A DNA stretch of 64,000 bases from assembly GCF_000485595.1 (NCBI RefSeq), contig NW_014577156.1, forward strand, positions 380,327 through 444,326, written 5' to 3'. The notes under the pieces were generated by a model. The model was not told the origin of the DNA. It did not search any database and saw only the letters and a program-made list of their open reading frames with translations. Below are positions 43,016 to 55,066 of the stretch, one piece after another. The stretch comes from Priapulus caudatus. Lineage: Eukaryota > Priapulida > Priapulimorpha > Priapulimorphida > Priapulidae. Position 1 is the first letter of the stretch. The number at the start of each line of letters is the position of its first letter. Made by a program: the position numbers and the translations under genes.

Positions 43016-46000
43016 GCGGACACATCCGAGATAGAGTTTACAATGCCATGCCAAGACTAACTTCTGTCGGTAGTCACGGACGAGCGAGTCGTTACTGCTG
43101 GCTCTAGCCATCACCGATCGCACGTTGTTCTCCAGCCACGTCACAACAGCAGCATCCTTCCATAGGCCGTGGCTGCGTCCGACGTACAGTGACAACAACT
43201 GCCGCAGTGCCTCTGGATCACTGAAACAAACAGACTGATGTGGCAAGGAAGTATTTAGCATATGGCTGTCTGAGCTAAATTACCACACTACCTTTGGATA
43301 TTCTTGCTAGGTCGGTCAGGCAGGCTACACCAGTTGATACCAGTTTTCATGTTTGCACACCAAATTGTTAACTATAGAGCATTATGTTACGAAGTAGCAT
43401 ATCTAAAACACGCCTATCACAATACTGGTTGTCGAGAACACTCTGTCACTCACTCTCGACCAACACTGACTTAAAAATTCACTACAGACACTAGTACTTC
43501 ACTGCTACTGTAGACATCTGACATATTGTAGTATTTAGAAGATTGTTCTATCCTACTACGCCTAGCTAGTGTGGCCAGATGTTATGGTGTAACCATACCT
43601 AGCTTCAGATTTTAGCCCAAACAGCTCATGCCTCGTTACATCTGTGTCAGGGACAACATTGCATTTGTTCAGAAGAGGCATCAAGAGAGCTGGAAACTGT
43701 AAGAGAGCTTCTTGAAGCTGGAACATAAAAATTAAATAACATTCAGCACACTTATTAACCTAAAATAGGTATTTGAAATGTTTCTATCATACTTTCATGA
43801 AAGTATATACTTGTATATACTTGCGTATACATTTGCATGAAATGACGCTACGTCTTAGCATTATATATACACAGCACTTGATATTTCAATAATACATGTT
43901 GCAAAGGAATATGGTACAAGCATAATATATATAGGTATGCAGATTAAGTCAGTTGAACGTTAACACAGACAAAATCTGTATTCATGTAAGGCATATAACA
44001 CCTACCATTTCATCGGCATCATGGGTAGTTTTACCTTCCAGCAACCTTTGATAGAAAGTGGCAAGCGGTACAGAAAAGGCAAAATTTGGTAGCTGAGAAA
44101 GATTTCTGTGTGCCTGCATAATGATGAGATACAAATTCATTATATAATTTAGTTTGACTTGTATTGTCGTAAGCCTTTACTAGATAACTTAGCATGAAAA
44201 TATTCCAAGCAAGGAATTCAATCTGATATCAAAGGCCTTATCAAAATTTTTTTTCACATTCCTCTACTACAAAAATTCACATTTAGTCCACGGGATCTTT
44301 GGATGGAAGAACTTCCGCAAACACTAACATCAAAACATCAAAACAAAAAAAGGTATAGACGTAAGATCTTAATACAATGCAACAAGTATGATTAACTTCA
44401 CAGCAGAGTTGGAACTTTGGGACCAAACATTTCTGAGAGTGACTCATCTTACCTCCCACTCCATGTACATGCGTATCAAGTACTCATACTGCTCCGACTT
44501 GACTGCATAGTAGTCGATCATGAGTAACACACAGAGTGGGTCACCATCGGGATCCAGGCTGGAATAACATAATTATAATCCATAGATGGCTTAGCAAAGT
44601 TAGCATAGAAATAGCAACAAGTTTGCAACAAGCCAGCAAGAAGTTAGCAGCGATGTGGTTTATTGTCTCACCTTTTGTCATTGTTCACCGAGTTAAACTT
44701 GCCAAGCATTCAACCTCCCCATCTCAAACTGGGTACATTACTTCACAATGACAACGACACACCCTCGTTTTCTCACTCTGGAATTTTATGTGGCACGTAC
44801 ACACCTCAGCAGTAGCTTGCAAAATTCGAGTGCCGTTCTGTAGCAGCCTCTTTGCCCAACAAACAGAATGTGTTTGAAGATTGCAATATAGAATGACCTG
44901 AAACAATGCAATTTATCTTCATTAACATCAAAGAGATATAAAGCTCCCCTATAAATATCGCCAAAATTTAATTAATTTCTGATACGAGTGAAAATATATT
45001 TATGGGCACTGTGAAGACTACATTACTGCTAGTCTGTGTTTGTCATAATTAGCTGCTATTAGTTTATGGTTACAAAGAACACAAACATTTCTAATCAATG
45101 GTATCAAGAAGGCCTAGAACTGCATTCTCTATGATATAATAAAACCATTATTATTAAACTCTGACCTATTCTCTGGCCGCCTATAATCCAATCTACAGTT
45201 CCCTTGGGTGATATTAAACACTGGATGAAAAGCATTCTCACAGCAGAATAGAGCTCTCTCTGAAACAAATAAGTTACAATTACAGCACATAAAACAGAAA
45301 TTATATGTACTGTGGTAAGTATATTTGCAATAAACTTCACTGGAAAAGGAATATCATATAGTATATAGACAGAATAACTGCTGTAACCAAAATGTTTTTA
45401 GAAACAACACATGCATTGAGGTAGCTTGAAATGCTTGATTTACAACATGTACAACATGACCGATTTTTGATTTTCAAGAAAGTTATTCTCGTGCAAAAAA
45501 CTAATCTACGCTTCATCTCTGGGAAAACCAAAGAAGTAGTGATCGATAGATTATGCTTTGTAGAAACAAGACAGCTTTATGTTAGTGTTTAATTTTATCG
45601 TATACCAAGTAACTCAGCTGCCATCTGTATATCTTCATTAATCTTAAAAACCTCGCTGAGCTGCAGCAATGCATCTAGGTGGTATGGCTGCAGATTCAAC
45701 ACTTGCTGAAAGTAAAACTCAATGAGTATAAGCAATCATGAATAATAAACTTTAACTCAACCACCATTCTCTGCCACTATTCTCTGCTGATTATTTCAAC
45801 TGCCTCAGATTGCCAGCATGCAGATGTAATTTTTAATTGAGAAAATGACTAAACCTAAACCTTATTTTCACAACTGCATGGCAAGTAATCACATCATTAA
45901 TCAGCAATTAATCACATCATTAATCAGCAATTAATCACATCATTAATCAGCAATTAATCACATCATTAATCAGCAATTAATCACATCATTAATCAGCAAT

Positions 46001-48143
46001 TTACACTCTGAATGTGTTGGAGCCCTGAGGCATACAGAATAACTAAAAAATATCCATCTGAAAATAAGTGTGGCTCACTAAATGGGTGGGTGGGCACAAA
46101 GACAGCCCCAAACACCAAGAGCGTTGACAACTTAATTCATGCACTACAGAGAAAATGGTTGGGTTATGGTGAAATGAAATTTCGTTACACCGCATTCACC
46201 AGAATGTGGTACTTACCACTATATTGTCTGGCTGGTGAGATTCAACAGCATCGTAGAACTGAAATTGTGCAGTTTGGTAATCCTTGCTATGTATGAATGT
46301 AAAGTACTGTGCCCCTTGTTTTGTATCCAGCAACTGCATAGACAGACCTGCAACATAACACCACACGGCCATGACAAGCAAATTATAAGCAACTCAACAC
46401 TAAAAGTGGTTGGAAATTATACTGATTTAATGACAACATTCATTTCGCCCGGAACCTACTGACCCAATGAGTTATGGCTGTACAAAAGCATAACACTGAC
46501 TAAAGATTATCTGCTGATATTCTGACCTGATTTTGAAAATTGTGGCCATGAGTCTTTTGGCCTTGCTAGCCAAGATGTGCGCTGAAACCTCCTGTTTCTC
46601 CTTTTGCTATAAAACACAATGCACATACTTAGTAGCTTAACATGGCAACACATACACAAACGTCAGTATATTAACGAAACACAGAATAGCATATATATGT
46701 GTACACATAATAGAGATAACTACAAAGAAAATACATAGGTATAGGTTTGAAAATACTAGCAAAAGCATGTGTGTAAAGAAAAAATCTTGAAGCAAAAGTG
46801 TGGCTCTAATTCTTCATATAACAAATAAGTAAAGATCCTTAATTAATACAACCCCATACACTCACCCAGTCATGCATGCACACATACATTCATACACACA
46901 CACGCATACGCACATGCACACACGCACGCACGCACGCACGCATGGACTAACGCATGCACACACACAAATATATATATACATCAAACTTACCTTTTATCAG
47001 TTTGAACAACTTTAGCCCCAAATTTTCTTTTCATTTCACTATCAGGATTTAAATATCTACGAAAACAGAATAAAAAGACAATAATTCAGATAATTTTGAT
47101 TAATCTGAAGCCTACTTACTATGAAGGAATGACATAATTTTTGAATATCTACAATGAAATTGCCATGGCACATTTGCTGAGACCTGTGCTTAATCAGAGA
47201 CACACAAGTGTTTACAATCACTTTCTAATAATAGCACTTTGTAATACACACGTGTTTACAATCCAGCACTTACAATCATGAACACACACCAAACAGTGAC
47301 ACACGTACACCTCTCCTTACAGGTAAAAGCAAATACCTGTGTTCAACAGTCAGAAGTGATCGCATTTCTTTGGTCACATGGAGATCACCGATGAAAGTCA
47401 ATGGCATCTCTAACGACATGTCACTTGCCCCAAGAATTTCCTGAACTTGCCGAATGCTAGCATCAACCTCGTCTTCCTAAAACAATCAATCATTTTCATC
47501 TGTCAAGTTTAAAATATATGCATGAACACTGAGATCTATCTAACTTACGTCTCTATCTGTCCCACAGTTTAATTAATTTATTCTTTTACGAAAAATGCTA
47601 CTTACATTTTCTAGTTTTGATTCAAGACTTGAGCTCTCTTTGTGATTCTTCTTTTTCTTCTTCTTTTTCTTAGATTTCGGTTTGGTTTGAGCTGCATCTT
47701 TTACAGCAGTGACCTTTGCTTGACTTTGTTTCTCAGCAAGATCGACATCCGGTTCACTTTTAGAGGAGTCAGCATCATCATCATCTATATCATTCAACTA
47801 CAATGAAATATTGACTGTTACCCATTGCAAAACTAACAAAAAATAAATAAAAACCATGAATGACTATAAACTAGAAATGTTTTCCTACCACATGCTATAT
47901 TACTTCATTTGACCTTGAATAAATTAATTGGCTCTCTTAACTGTCTAATTATTACAACAAGCTGTAACCAACCAGCTCAAATCGATTCAGCACATGTCTT
48001 GAATCAGTAGCGCCATCTTGTGAACATTCCGCTGGAATCTGTAATGGATCCAACTCGTCCTCACAGTCACTTTCAACATCTACAAGCCCCGCTATCGACA
48101 GCTCATCAGAACCATGCAGTTTCTTCAGGGCCCTTGAAGACAT
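40584..48143 (-). CDS. TCF25: TCF25 (NULP1/Rqc1), complete (16 exons)
   Basis: Component of the ribosome quality control complex that handles stalled nascent chains, orthologous to yeast Rqc1. Exons in transcript order: 47973-48143, 47606-47797, 47337-47476, 46991-47056, 46527-46606, 46217-46347, 45606-45705, 45166-45259, 44805-44897, 44453-44558, 44006-44113, 43599-43717, 43062-43220, 42699-42789, 41173-41331, 40584-40787. All are GT-AG and join in phase to 670 codons (human about 676). MSSRALKKL matches human MSRRALRRL and fixes the start. An acidic stretch (IDDDDAD, 61-67) precedes eight lysines (100-107), as in the family. Conserved blocks include [55 protein letters not shown] and FFRSMLPN. 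An acceptor-like TTTCTATAG ends five bases before the ATG, so a 5' untranslated exon is likely. Confidence 0.96.
41827..41848. repeat. Short interstitial telomere-like repeat
   Basis: GACCCTAACCCTAACCCTA in TCF25 intron 14. The preceding TGTGACCCTAACCCTAA also occurs inside the 19923-20224 element. Confidence 0.8.
42005..42078 (-). other. tRNA-like sequence, degenerate
   Basis: On the minus strand an A-box-like TAGCCGAACGCC, an anticodon-arm-like hairpin (CGCCT / AGGCG) and B box GGATCGAATCC are followed by TTTTTT. The acceptor stem does not pair and the loop lacks U33, so it is not a working tRNA gene. It may be a tRNA-derived fragment. Confidence 0.35.
42142..42666 (+). mobile_element. Dispersed repeat with terminal hairpin, copy 2
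   Basis: Starts TCCACGTTTAACCCTCCTC and ends with the hairpin CATCTGACTACGTCAGATG and AGCTAA. It is the same family as 24353-24944, in the opposite genomic orientation, and lies in TCF25 intron 14 about 30 bp from exon 14. Confidence 0.65.
42876..43014. repeat. CTA/CTG triplet microsatellite in TCF25 intron 13
   Basis: (CTA)n, then about 17 CTG triplets, then about 19 CTA triplets, ending about 50 bp from exon 13. Confidence 0.95.
45886..46000. repeat. Five 23-bp tandem repeats in TCF25 intron 6
   Basis: Unit TAATCACATCATTAATCAGC plus AAT, five identical copies, 115 bp. Confidence 0.96.
46862..46960. repeat. CA/CGCA-rich microsatellite in TCF25 intron 4
   Basis: Imperfect (CA)n and (CGCA)n. 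Confidence 0.85.
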
Positions 48144-48254
48144 TTTCCTATAGAAATAGCAGTAATTAGGCTTAAACATGTAATTACAGCAGCCCAAAAT
48201 GTTCTTATACCAAATACCAAACTCCATATACAAAAATTTCTTGCCACAATCAAG

Positions 48255-48849
48255 CAGGGCTCGAATTAAGCGACGAGAAGGGCAAAGCAATTTTTTTAGG
48301 GCATGTGAGAAATCGCCTTGAATTTTCTCTAAAATGGAAGGGCACAGAGGCAATTTTAAAAGGCACCATGGCAACTCTCAAAATTTGAGAAGGGCACAAA
48401 GGCACTTTTGTAAAATAAAGGAAAACTCGATCATAACAAATTAGTACATCAACATCGTCTTGCTTTTAATGTACAAAACAATATGACCCCATGTAAGCTT
48501 ACACTGTAACACCGACCACCGTACCCCCTCTGCTAATGGAAGTACAGTAACAAGAAATTTTACATGCCCGCTATCAGGAGCGAATAATTATCCGATGCTG
48601 TTATTATTCCCTCCTGCGACTATCGGTTTTAAGCTCATTATTGCAACTACAGCACGCACGCGCACGTGCTATGTTGACTCGACTAAAAACGAAACTAGGG
48701 CAGTAGATTAAAGGGCACCGACGGCAATTACACAAAAGGGCAAGGCAGGTGACTGCCGTCGGTCGGGTTGGATTTTCAGGGGCAGTACGGCGATTGATAG
48801 GGGCACCGACGGCAATTGCCGTCGGTGCCGTCGGTTAATTCGAGCCCTG
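48255..48849. mobile_element. hAT-like non-autonomous transposon, 8-bp target duplication
   Basis: CAGGGCTCGAATTAA at 48255 is mirrored by TTAATTCGAGCCCTG ending at 48849. CAATCAAG flanks both sides (48247-48254, 48850-48857). The interior is rich in AGGGCA(C/A) motifs and ends in palindromic GGCACCGACGGCAATT / AATTGCCGTCGGTGCC. It has no transposase. It lies 112 bp upstream of the TCF25 start codon, in 5' flank or a 5' untranslated intron. Confidence 0.92.
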
Positions 48850-48857
48850 CAATCAAG

Positions 48858-49117
48858 TATCAGTTCATGCTACAATACCTAGGCTATATGAGTGCCTTAC
48901 ATGTTCCACAGCCACCTGTGGCTAGTAGAGAGAATAAAATCATAATAATACCAAGTCAAGAGTGAGTTTGTAAACACCGTTATAAACTTAAATGCTGTTC
49001 AAATGCTCCAGTACAGTCTCACTGAAGTGTACCATAGATACAATCATGTAAGGCAGCAGCATAGATCATTAGCGCTACTCACGCAGCCATGGCTTCACAC
49101 ATTATTGCAGAGTGAAG

Positions 49118-49155
<38 letters not shown>

Positions 49156-49432
49156 TATTGGTAACAGCAAAGAAAGCCATGTTATCTACTAGTACTACAC
49201 AGTATAAAACTGCATGAATATTGTTGGCCCGCATGTATTGCAGCATTTGGAAACCATACACAAATATGTAACTTTAACTTTTAACTATTTTATACATGAT
49301 CACATGTAGGCCTAGCTCTAGTACTATAGCTAATGTAAGCCTATAATTATATGCTGAATTAGTATTATTCTGATTTTACCATCTGAAATTAGAAATGGTT
49401 TATGCGCGCCTGTACGTGATGCAGTCAGTAGC
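48858..49432. other. TCF25 upstream sequence
   Basis: AT-rich with a (TA)n run at 49121-49153. No promoter element can be placed with confidence. Confidence 0.4.
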
Positions 49433-49699
49433 GCTGATAGGGTCTATATATCCTTGGCCCTGGGTACTGCCAAGTGCCGGACCTAGCTATAGCCCTCAGC
49501 TCCGCCGCCGCTCCTCCTGCGGCGGAGTGGAGGGCTATAGTACTAGAGCTATGCTGGACCTAGCTCTAGTACTATAGCCCGCGGATCGCTGCCGCAGGGT
49601 CCATCCGCGGGCTATAGTACTAGAGCTATGCTGGACCGTACCCCGCCTATTCCCAACCGTACCATGTAGGAGGGGAACGGAGACATAGAACCCATCAGC
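49433..49699. mobile_element. TIR element related to 19923-20224, copy 2
   Basis: Starts GCTGATAGGGTCTAT and ends ATAGAACCCATCAGC. Flanks GTCAGTAGC (49424-49432) and GTCAGTAGG (49700-49708) match at 8 of 9 positions. Its core holds two tandem hairpins in place of the telomere-like repeats. Confidence 0.8.
49485..49627. repeat. Two tandem AGCTCTAGTACTATAGCC hairpins
   Basis: Hairpin 1 (49485-49550) and hairpin 2 (49562-49627, ends perfect over about 22 bp) share the arm GGGCTATAGTACTAGAGCT, and each is followed by ATGCTGGACC. The loops differ (CCGCCGCCGCTCC versus GCGGATCGCTGCC types). Same family as 3288-3346. Confidence 0.85.
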
Positions 49700-50115
49700 G
49701 TCAGTAGGCCTATGCACTTATTACTATTAGTATTAGTAGATGCGGATTTAGCGATTATAAAGAGAAGACGTTAAGCCCCATGTTGTGCACTGTTGTTATA
49801 CTTCTAACTTGTTTACTCAACCCAGGTCAACTGAAAGCAATCCAACAAGATACCATGAACTTTACAATTATATCTAAGTTAATCTACTCGTGATACACTA
49901 GTAGTAGTAAAATATATTCCAGCGTTCAACATTACGCGTTGTGTTTACTAGTATCTACCACTATCAGAAGAGAAATGTTGCGGTTCACATGTTTACTTAC
50001 GTAACTTTCACAACAGCTCAGTGGCGCCCTCGAGCGCAGGTAAATTTTATTCTGTACGGGCAGATTTACCACCAAAAGATGTCGCTTTATTTCACCTTTT
50101 GGGGTTGATTTATAA

Positions 50116-50202
50116 CTCTGCCTTCAATCAGAGGCTCAGAGCCGTATATATAGAGAATCTCTATAATAGAGATCTCTATATACGGCTCTGCCTTCAATCA
50201 GA
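50116..50202. repeat. 54-bp palindrome between 17-bp direct repeats
   Basis: CTCTGCCTTCAATCAGA occurs at 50116-50132 and 50186-50202. Between and overlapping them, CAGAGCCGTATATA (50137) is mirrored by TATATACGGCTCTG (ending 50190). Confidence 0.85.
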
Positions 50203-50264
50203 TCCTTAGATCTAGAGAAGGCCTAACCTTCACTAACCCTTCAGTCGTTCTACTACCTTTCCGC

Positions 50265-53060
50265 TTTTTATTTTTTATTTTTTTTATTATTTAAAAAAAA
50301 ATTTATTTAGGCAATTATCCATCATATACAATACATTGCATACTTTTACAATAAAAAATTTGAATTCATAAAATTGGATAATTACCAAGGATATATACAC
50401 AAAAAGCATGACTAGCACACTTATTTACATTGTGGTCCTTGTTTTGCTATGCCTTAATTGAATCTAACAATTGTACTACTATCAGAACAAACTATTTGAA
50501 ATATATCTATAGTTTTATGTTTCATTAATCGTCATACAATGGTACATTTTCACAAGACGATACAAATTTTTCTTATGCCTAATTTCAACCGAATTCTTTT
50601 AGTGAAAAACATACTCCTCTGCCTCTAATGATTCTACCTTTTCCATCAGACATTTCTTACACTATACTTAAAACTAGAATAAACAGAATTTGTCCTAACT
50701 GCTGTGGTAGAGAGTTCCAAGCTTCATTGCAGTATAAGTAAAAGAGTTTTTCCACTGCTTCCCACCCTCGGTTTAAAAATAGACATCTCACCTTCCCTTG
50801 TATTGAAACTATGGACTTCTGACGTTAACATGAAACCTTCTGTCATATACTGTGGGCCGAGATATGTAATATTTTAAAACCCTATTGACCTTCAGTTGCA
50901 TTACCGCTAAACTCTACAGGTACCCAATTTACAGCCTTGAACTCTCTACACCTCATGTGTGCTCTAGAACCTCAGGTTGAGAACACATCTAATAGCTTTA
51001 TTTTGACACACTTGCAGCTAGCCCTTGTGCGCTGTGAGACTGCTGTACCATATGCTGCTTGCATAGTCGAAGTGACATTGAATTAGGGCAGAAAACTAGT
51101 AATCTTTTACATGCCGTGTTACTTAGCTTTCTGGAAAGAAATTTCAATCTATTGTTAATCTTTTTTACAACCTTAATTCCCGTTATCTCACCACTCATGG
51201 TGTCTTCCAAGTCTATTCTAGATACTTAACTGTATTTTTATGTGCAATTGCCACCCCATTACATCTGATGTCCAGTTTTGGATTATCCTGAGTTTGTGTT
51301 TAGTTCGCAAAATAATACTTTCAGTTTTTCCAAGATGCAAGGATAAATTATTATCGTTGAGCCATTTATTAATGAGATGCAATTCTCTATTTAATTCTTC
51401 CTGTATAGCCTGTACCTCTGTCCCTGTAACTACTAAGGCCGAATCGTCAGCATATAATAAAAGCTTGACGTTAACTGCCTTTGGCCATGTCATTATATAA
51501 AGTAACAGAGGACAAAATCGAGCCTTGTGGTACTCCACATACAATAGGGTCCTTATTAGAGAAGGTACCTCCTACATCAGTTATTTGGATTCTACCAGAG
51601 AGATAAGCACCGAACCATTTAAACAGTTCTAATATCCATTCCGATAGTTTTTAGCTTGGCTAGTAGAATTTTATGGTCAACGGTATCAAAAGCTTTTGAG
51701 AGATGCTAATAAACCATACAGTTAGATTTCTTTGTCCGACTCATTACGAATAATATCAGTTAGATGGATTAAACTTGTGTCAGTTGAAAATTTTGATCTA
51801 AAGCCAGATTGGAACTCGTACAGTAAGGAATTTTCTATTAAATATTTCTCTATTTGGTTATAGGCTATTCGCTCCAAAACTTTGGACATGACACTTAAAA
51901 TTGACACAGGGTTATAGTTTCCGGGTTCTGTTTTGCTATTCTTTTTATGTATCGGAATGACCCTTGCTGCCTTCATGTCATCAGGGATTTTTCCTTGGAT
52001 GAATGACATGTTGATAATGTGTAAGAGCTGAGCAAAATAACATTTGATCATCTTTTATAATAATTTTGCGGGAAATTATCTAACACAATAGCCTTACCCG
52101 TAATAATGTTTTTCAGCCCCTAGTACCTCGTCTCTCCACCGTTGTAAAAGTAAATGAATTTTCTACTACGCCTTTGTCCCTATAATAATTTTGAAGACTA
52201 ATCTCATCATACGTCCTTCTTTTGTGGTAGATCGTTCACCAAGTTTGAGGCCACACTTGTGAAATACTTATTAAAATTATTTGCAACAATTGCTTTGTCA
52301 AACAATATATTTTCTCCAATTTTAGGGCCCCAACCCGCCAAGTTGCTGCGTTCCCTTATTTTCATCCCCATACTCTTTAAAGTCTGCCATAACTTTTTAG
52401 GCGTCATTTTGTGGTCCTCACCTTTTCCGAAATAGTAATTAGCCTTTGCTTTTTTATTTATTTGAACTTTGTTTCTAAGCAATTTAAAATCCTTATATGT
52501 AATTTCATCTTTACTCCTCGTATATAAGCAGTAATTTCTATCTCTTCTCAGATAAGCTCCCTAATCTCGCTATTCAAACCATGGCTCAGTTCTTTGTTTT
52601 ATTCTAACTTGTTTAATAGAGGCGGCGACAGTGTCAATGGCCTCTTAGAAGGTATTTTTGAAAAATTCCCCATGCAAGCTCTATAGATCCGCATTAAAAA
52701 TTTTACACAATTGCTTCTCTTTAACTTATCTCTAATACCTCTGACTATATGTTTTTAATGATCTAATTCTCTAGTTTTATGCTTACCTATAACCTGTCTA
52801 GAAGTTTTCCTAGTACAGTAAGTTAAAAAATGATCACTCACTCCTTGGCTATGATGCCCGATTGACAATTTTGAGTGCATCAGAAACCATTATTAAATCG
52901 ATGGCGGACTCACTTATATTAGTTACTCTGGTCGGAGTAGTGATTAGTTGTTTGATCATATTGGTATGCCAGTAATCTTTAAGAGCCTTAAGCATTCTAT
53001 CACATTTTCCCGTTGATTTTTCTAGAACGCTTAACATTGAAATCCCCTAATATAATAATT
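50265..53060 (-). pseudogene. CR1-like LINE, decayed, minus strand
   Basis: Read on the minus strand: the end of an endonuclease domain (TTPTRVTN then AIDLIM, about 53000-52860), a linker, reverse transcriptase with IPIHKK and GNYNPVSILS (about 51960-51900), SGFRSKFSTDTSLIHLTD (about 51815-51750), the catalytic YADDSALV (about 51450) and a C-terminal region to about 51000. The A-rich 3' end is near 50270-50310. Frameshifts and stops separate the pieces, so it is inactive. The STDTSL motif is typical of the CR1/L2/Rex group. The 5' limit is not defined. Confidence 0.85.
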
Positions 53061-53475
53061 TCCTGCTCATTGAACCTGTCAGCATGTCTATACTATATAT
53101 TTTCCAATAGTCGAAGAAGTTGCCTTGTTTGTGGTCGATAGCATACCCCGGTCAATATTGGTTTCGATCTTGGTAGTAAGATATCAACCCATATAGGCTT
53201 CTTAGCCCCACTTTATCCATATCAGTTCTTATATTATATGCTAAATCATTATCATGAGCAGGATTCGTAATACATTTTATTGATTGCCCCATTCCACGCT
53301 AATCGAGCCCAACATACACGAGAAAATATATTGTACAGGATAAATAGATTTATCACGCAAACTGGTGTGCATACACGCGCAGTCACAGACTAACGCATAC
53401 ATTAATGATTTCTCCCGATAGATGACGCGAATATGTCATATTTGATCAAAATCGCTGCTACATTATTGAAATAGT

Positions 53476-53597
53476 CACTGATCTCTATAATAAAATCAGA
53501 GTTATTATATCAGTAATATCAGAGTTATTATATCAGTAATATCAGAGTTAAAGAGTTATCAGAGTTAATAAAATCAGAGTTATTATAGAGATCAGTG
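53476..53597. mobile_element. 122-bp TIR element, 8-bp target duplication
   Basis: CACTGATCTCTATAATAA at both ends in inverted orientation. GAAATAGT flanks both sides (53468-53475, 53598-53605). The core is made of direct repeats of ATCAGAGTTATTATATCAGT. Confidence 0.85.
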
Positions 53598-53654
53598 GAA
53601 ATAGTACATACATCGAAGTGTAGGATGGGAATTTCATGGCCAAACCTTTACCAA

Positions 53655-53807
53655 GAAGAGAGAGAGAGAGAAAGAGAGAGAAGAGAAAGAGAGAGAGAGG
53701 AGAGAGAAGAGAAGAGAGAGAGAGAGGAAAGAGAGAGAGCAGAGAGAGAGAGAGAGAAGAGAGAGATGAGAGAGAGAGAGAGAGAGCGAGAGAGAGAAAG
53801 AGAGTAG

Positions 53808-53842
<35 letters not shown>

Positions 53843-54133
53843 CGAGATGGGGAGAGACGCAGAGAGAGCGAGATAGGGAGAGACGCAGAGAGAGCGAGAT
53901 AGGGAGAGACGCAGAGACGCAGAGAGAGGAGAGAGAGCAGAGAGAGAGGAGAGCAGAGGAGAGGAGGAGAGAGAGAGAGAACGACGAGACAGAGGATGAA
54001 GATGAGAGAGAGAGAGAGAAAAGAGAGAGAGAAGAGAGGAAGAGAGAGAGAGAGCAAGAGACAGACAGACGAAGAGAGAGAGGAGACACAGATCAGAGGA
54101 GAGACGAGAGAGAAGGAGAGAGAGCAGAGAGAC

Positions 54134-54204
<71 letters not shown>

Positions 54205-54215
54205 CAGAGAGAGAT
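53655..54215. repeat. GA microsatellite, about 560 bp
   Basis: Imperfect (GA)n with CGAGAT/GCAGAGA variants. All-purine over most of its length on the plus strand. The 338-codon Ser/Leu-rich open frame on the minus strand is an artefact. Confidence 0.96.
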
Positions 54216-54364
54216 AGATTATACTAAGTAGATGAAAATAAAAGCAATCTATAGCACGAGAAATATATACATGAGAAAATACATTGTACAGGATTAATAC
54301 ATTTATTACGCAAACTGTCAGAGAAACCAAGTGACATTCAAAAAAAAAAGAAGCAAAATATAAA

Positions 54365-54490
54365 GGATCATGGAGGTGTTGAGGGAAGGAGATAGGAGGA
54401 CAAGGGAGAAAGGTGGGAGGAGAGGGGGAGGGAGGTGGGAAGAGAGGGAGAGGGAGGCGGGAGGAGAAGGGAAGAGAGGCGGGAAGAAGA
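54365..54490. repeat. GGGA-rich purine tract
   Basis: GGGAGG/GAGGGA-rich, diverged continuation of the purine asymmetry upstream. Confidence 0.75.
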
Positions 54491-54965
54491 CAACCCCCTG
54501 TACCCCCTCCTATAATACACGCACACGCGCGCCCGCATTGTTTAAAACAATAGAGTATGTACATACGTTTATAAATATAGAGTATATATATAGAGTAATA
54601 CGTTTATGAAGCTATTCTTTTACATAATATTCTGTAAATACATTAACAAATGTGAGAATGTCTCAATTTAAGCTTGTTATTAATAAAATTCATGTTTAAT
54701 TAAAGAATTTCAAAAAAGTATAAACCGCAGATGGAGGCCAGAAATTATATTCCCCATGCATTGTCTTTCTCTCGCATTTTCTGCTATAAGTGCGCTTGAC
54801 TATATTTCTCATATAAATTTACAGAGGTACGGGCGTATTATATGAGCTTTACTAGACTCAAATTTATATAGTATAATTTTAAAATTTATATAGTGTAGTA
54901 TGTGTGATATACGTGTGAATGAAACTGGTGAAATACTGGCGCAAGCAAGTAGCGGTAATTAGTCG

Positions 54966-55066
54966 ACCAATCAGAGGGCAGCAACTGACAAGCCGGTTGA
55001 TGTCGTCATGGATACCCGCGCGGTATCGTCCTTGACAAGCTGGCTGACAGTTGCACTATAGCAAGC
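54966..55066 (+). promoter_or_regulatory. Candidate SSBP proximal promoter / 5' leader
   Basis: CCAAT at 54966-54970 lies 100 bp upstream of the SSBP start codon, in a more GC-rich stretch than its surroundings. No TATA box is placed. There is an out-of-frame upstream ATG near 55008. Confidence 0.35.

Noticed and set aside
45886-46000. CRISPR-like array
   Set aside because: Five 23-bp units directly abut with no spacers, in an intron of an animal gene: a simple tandem repeat.
53548-54564. 338-codon Ser/Leu-rich frame on the minus strand
   Set aside because: Translation of a GA/TC microsatellite.
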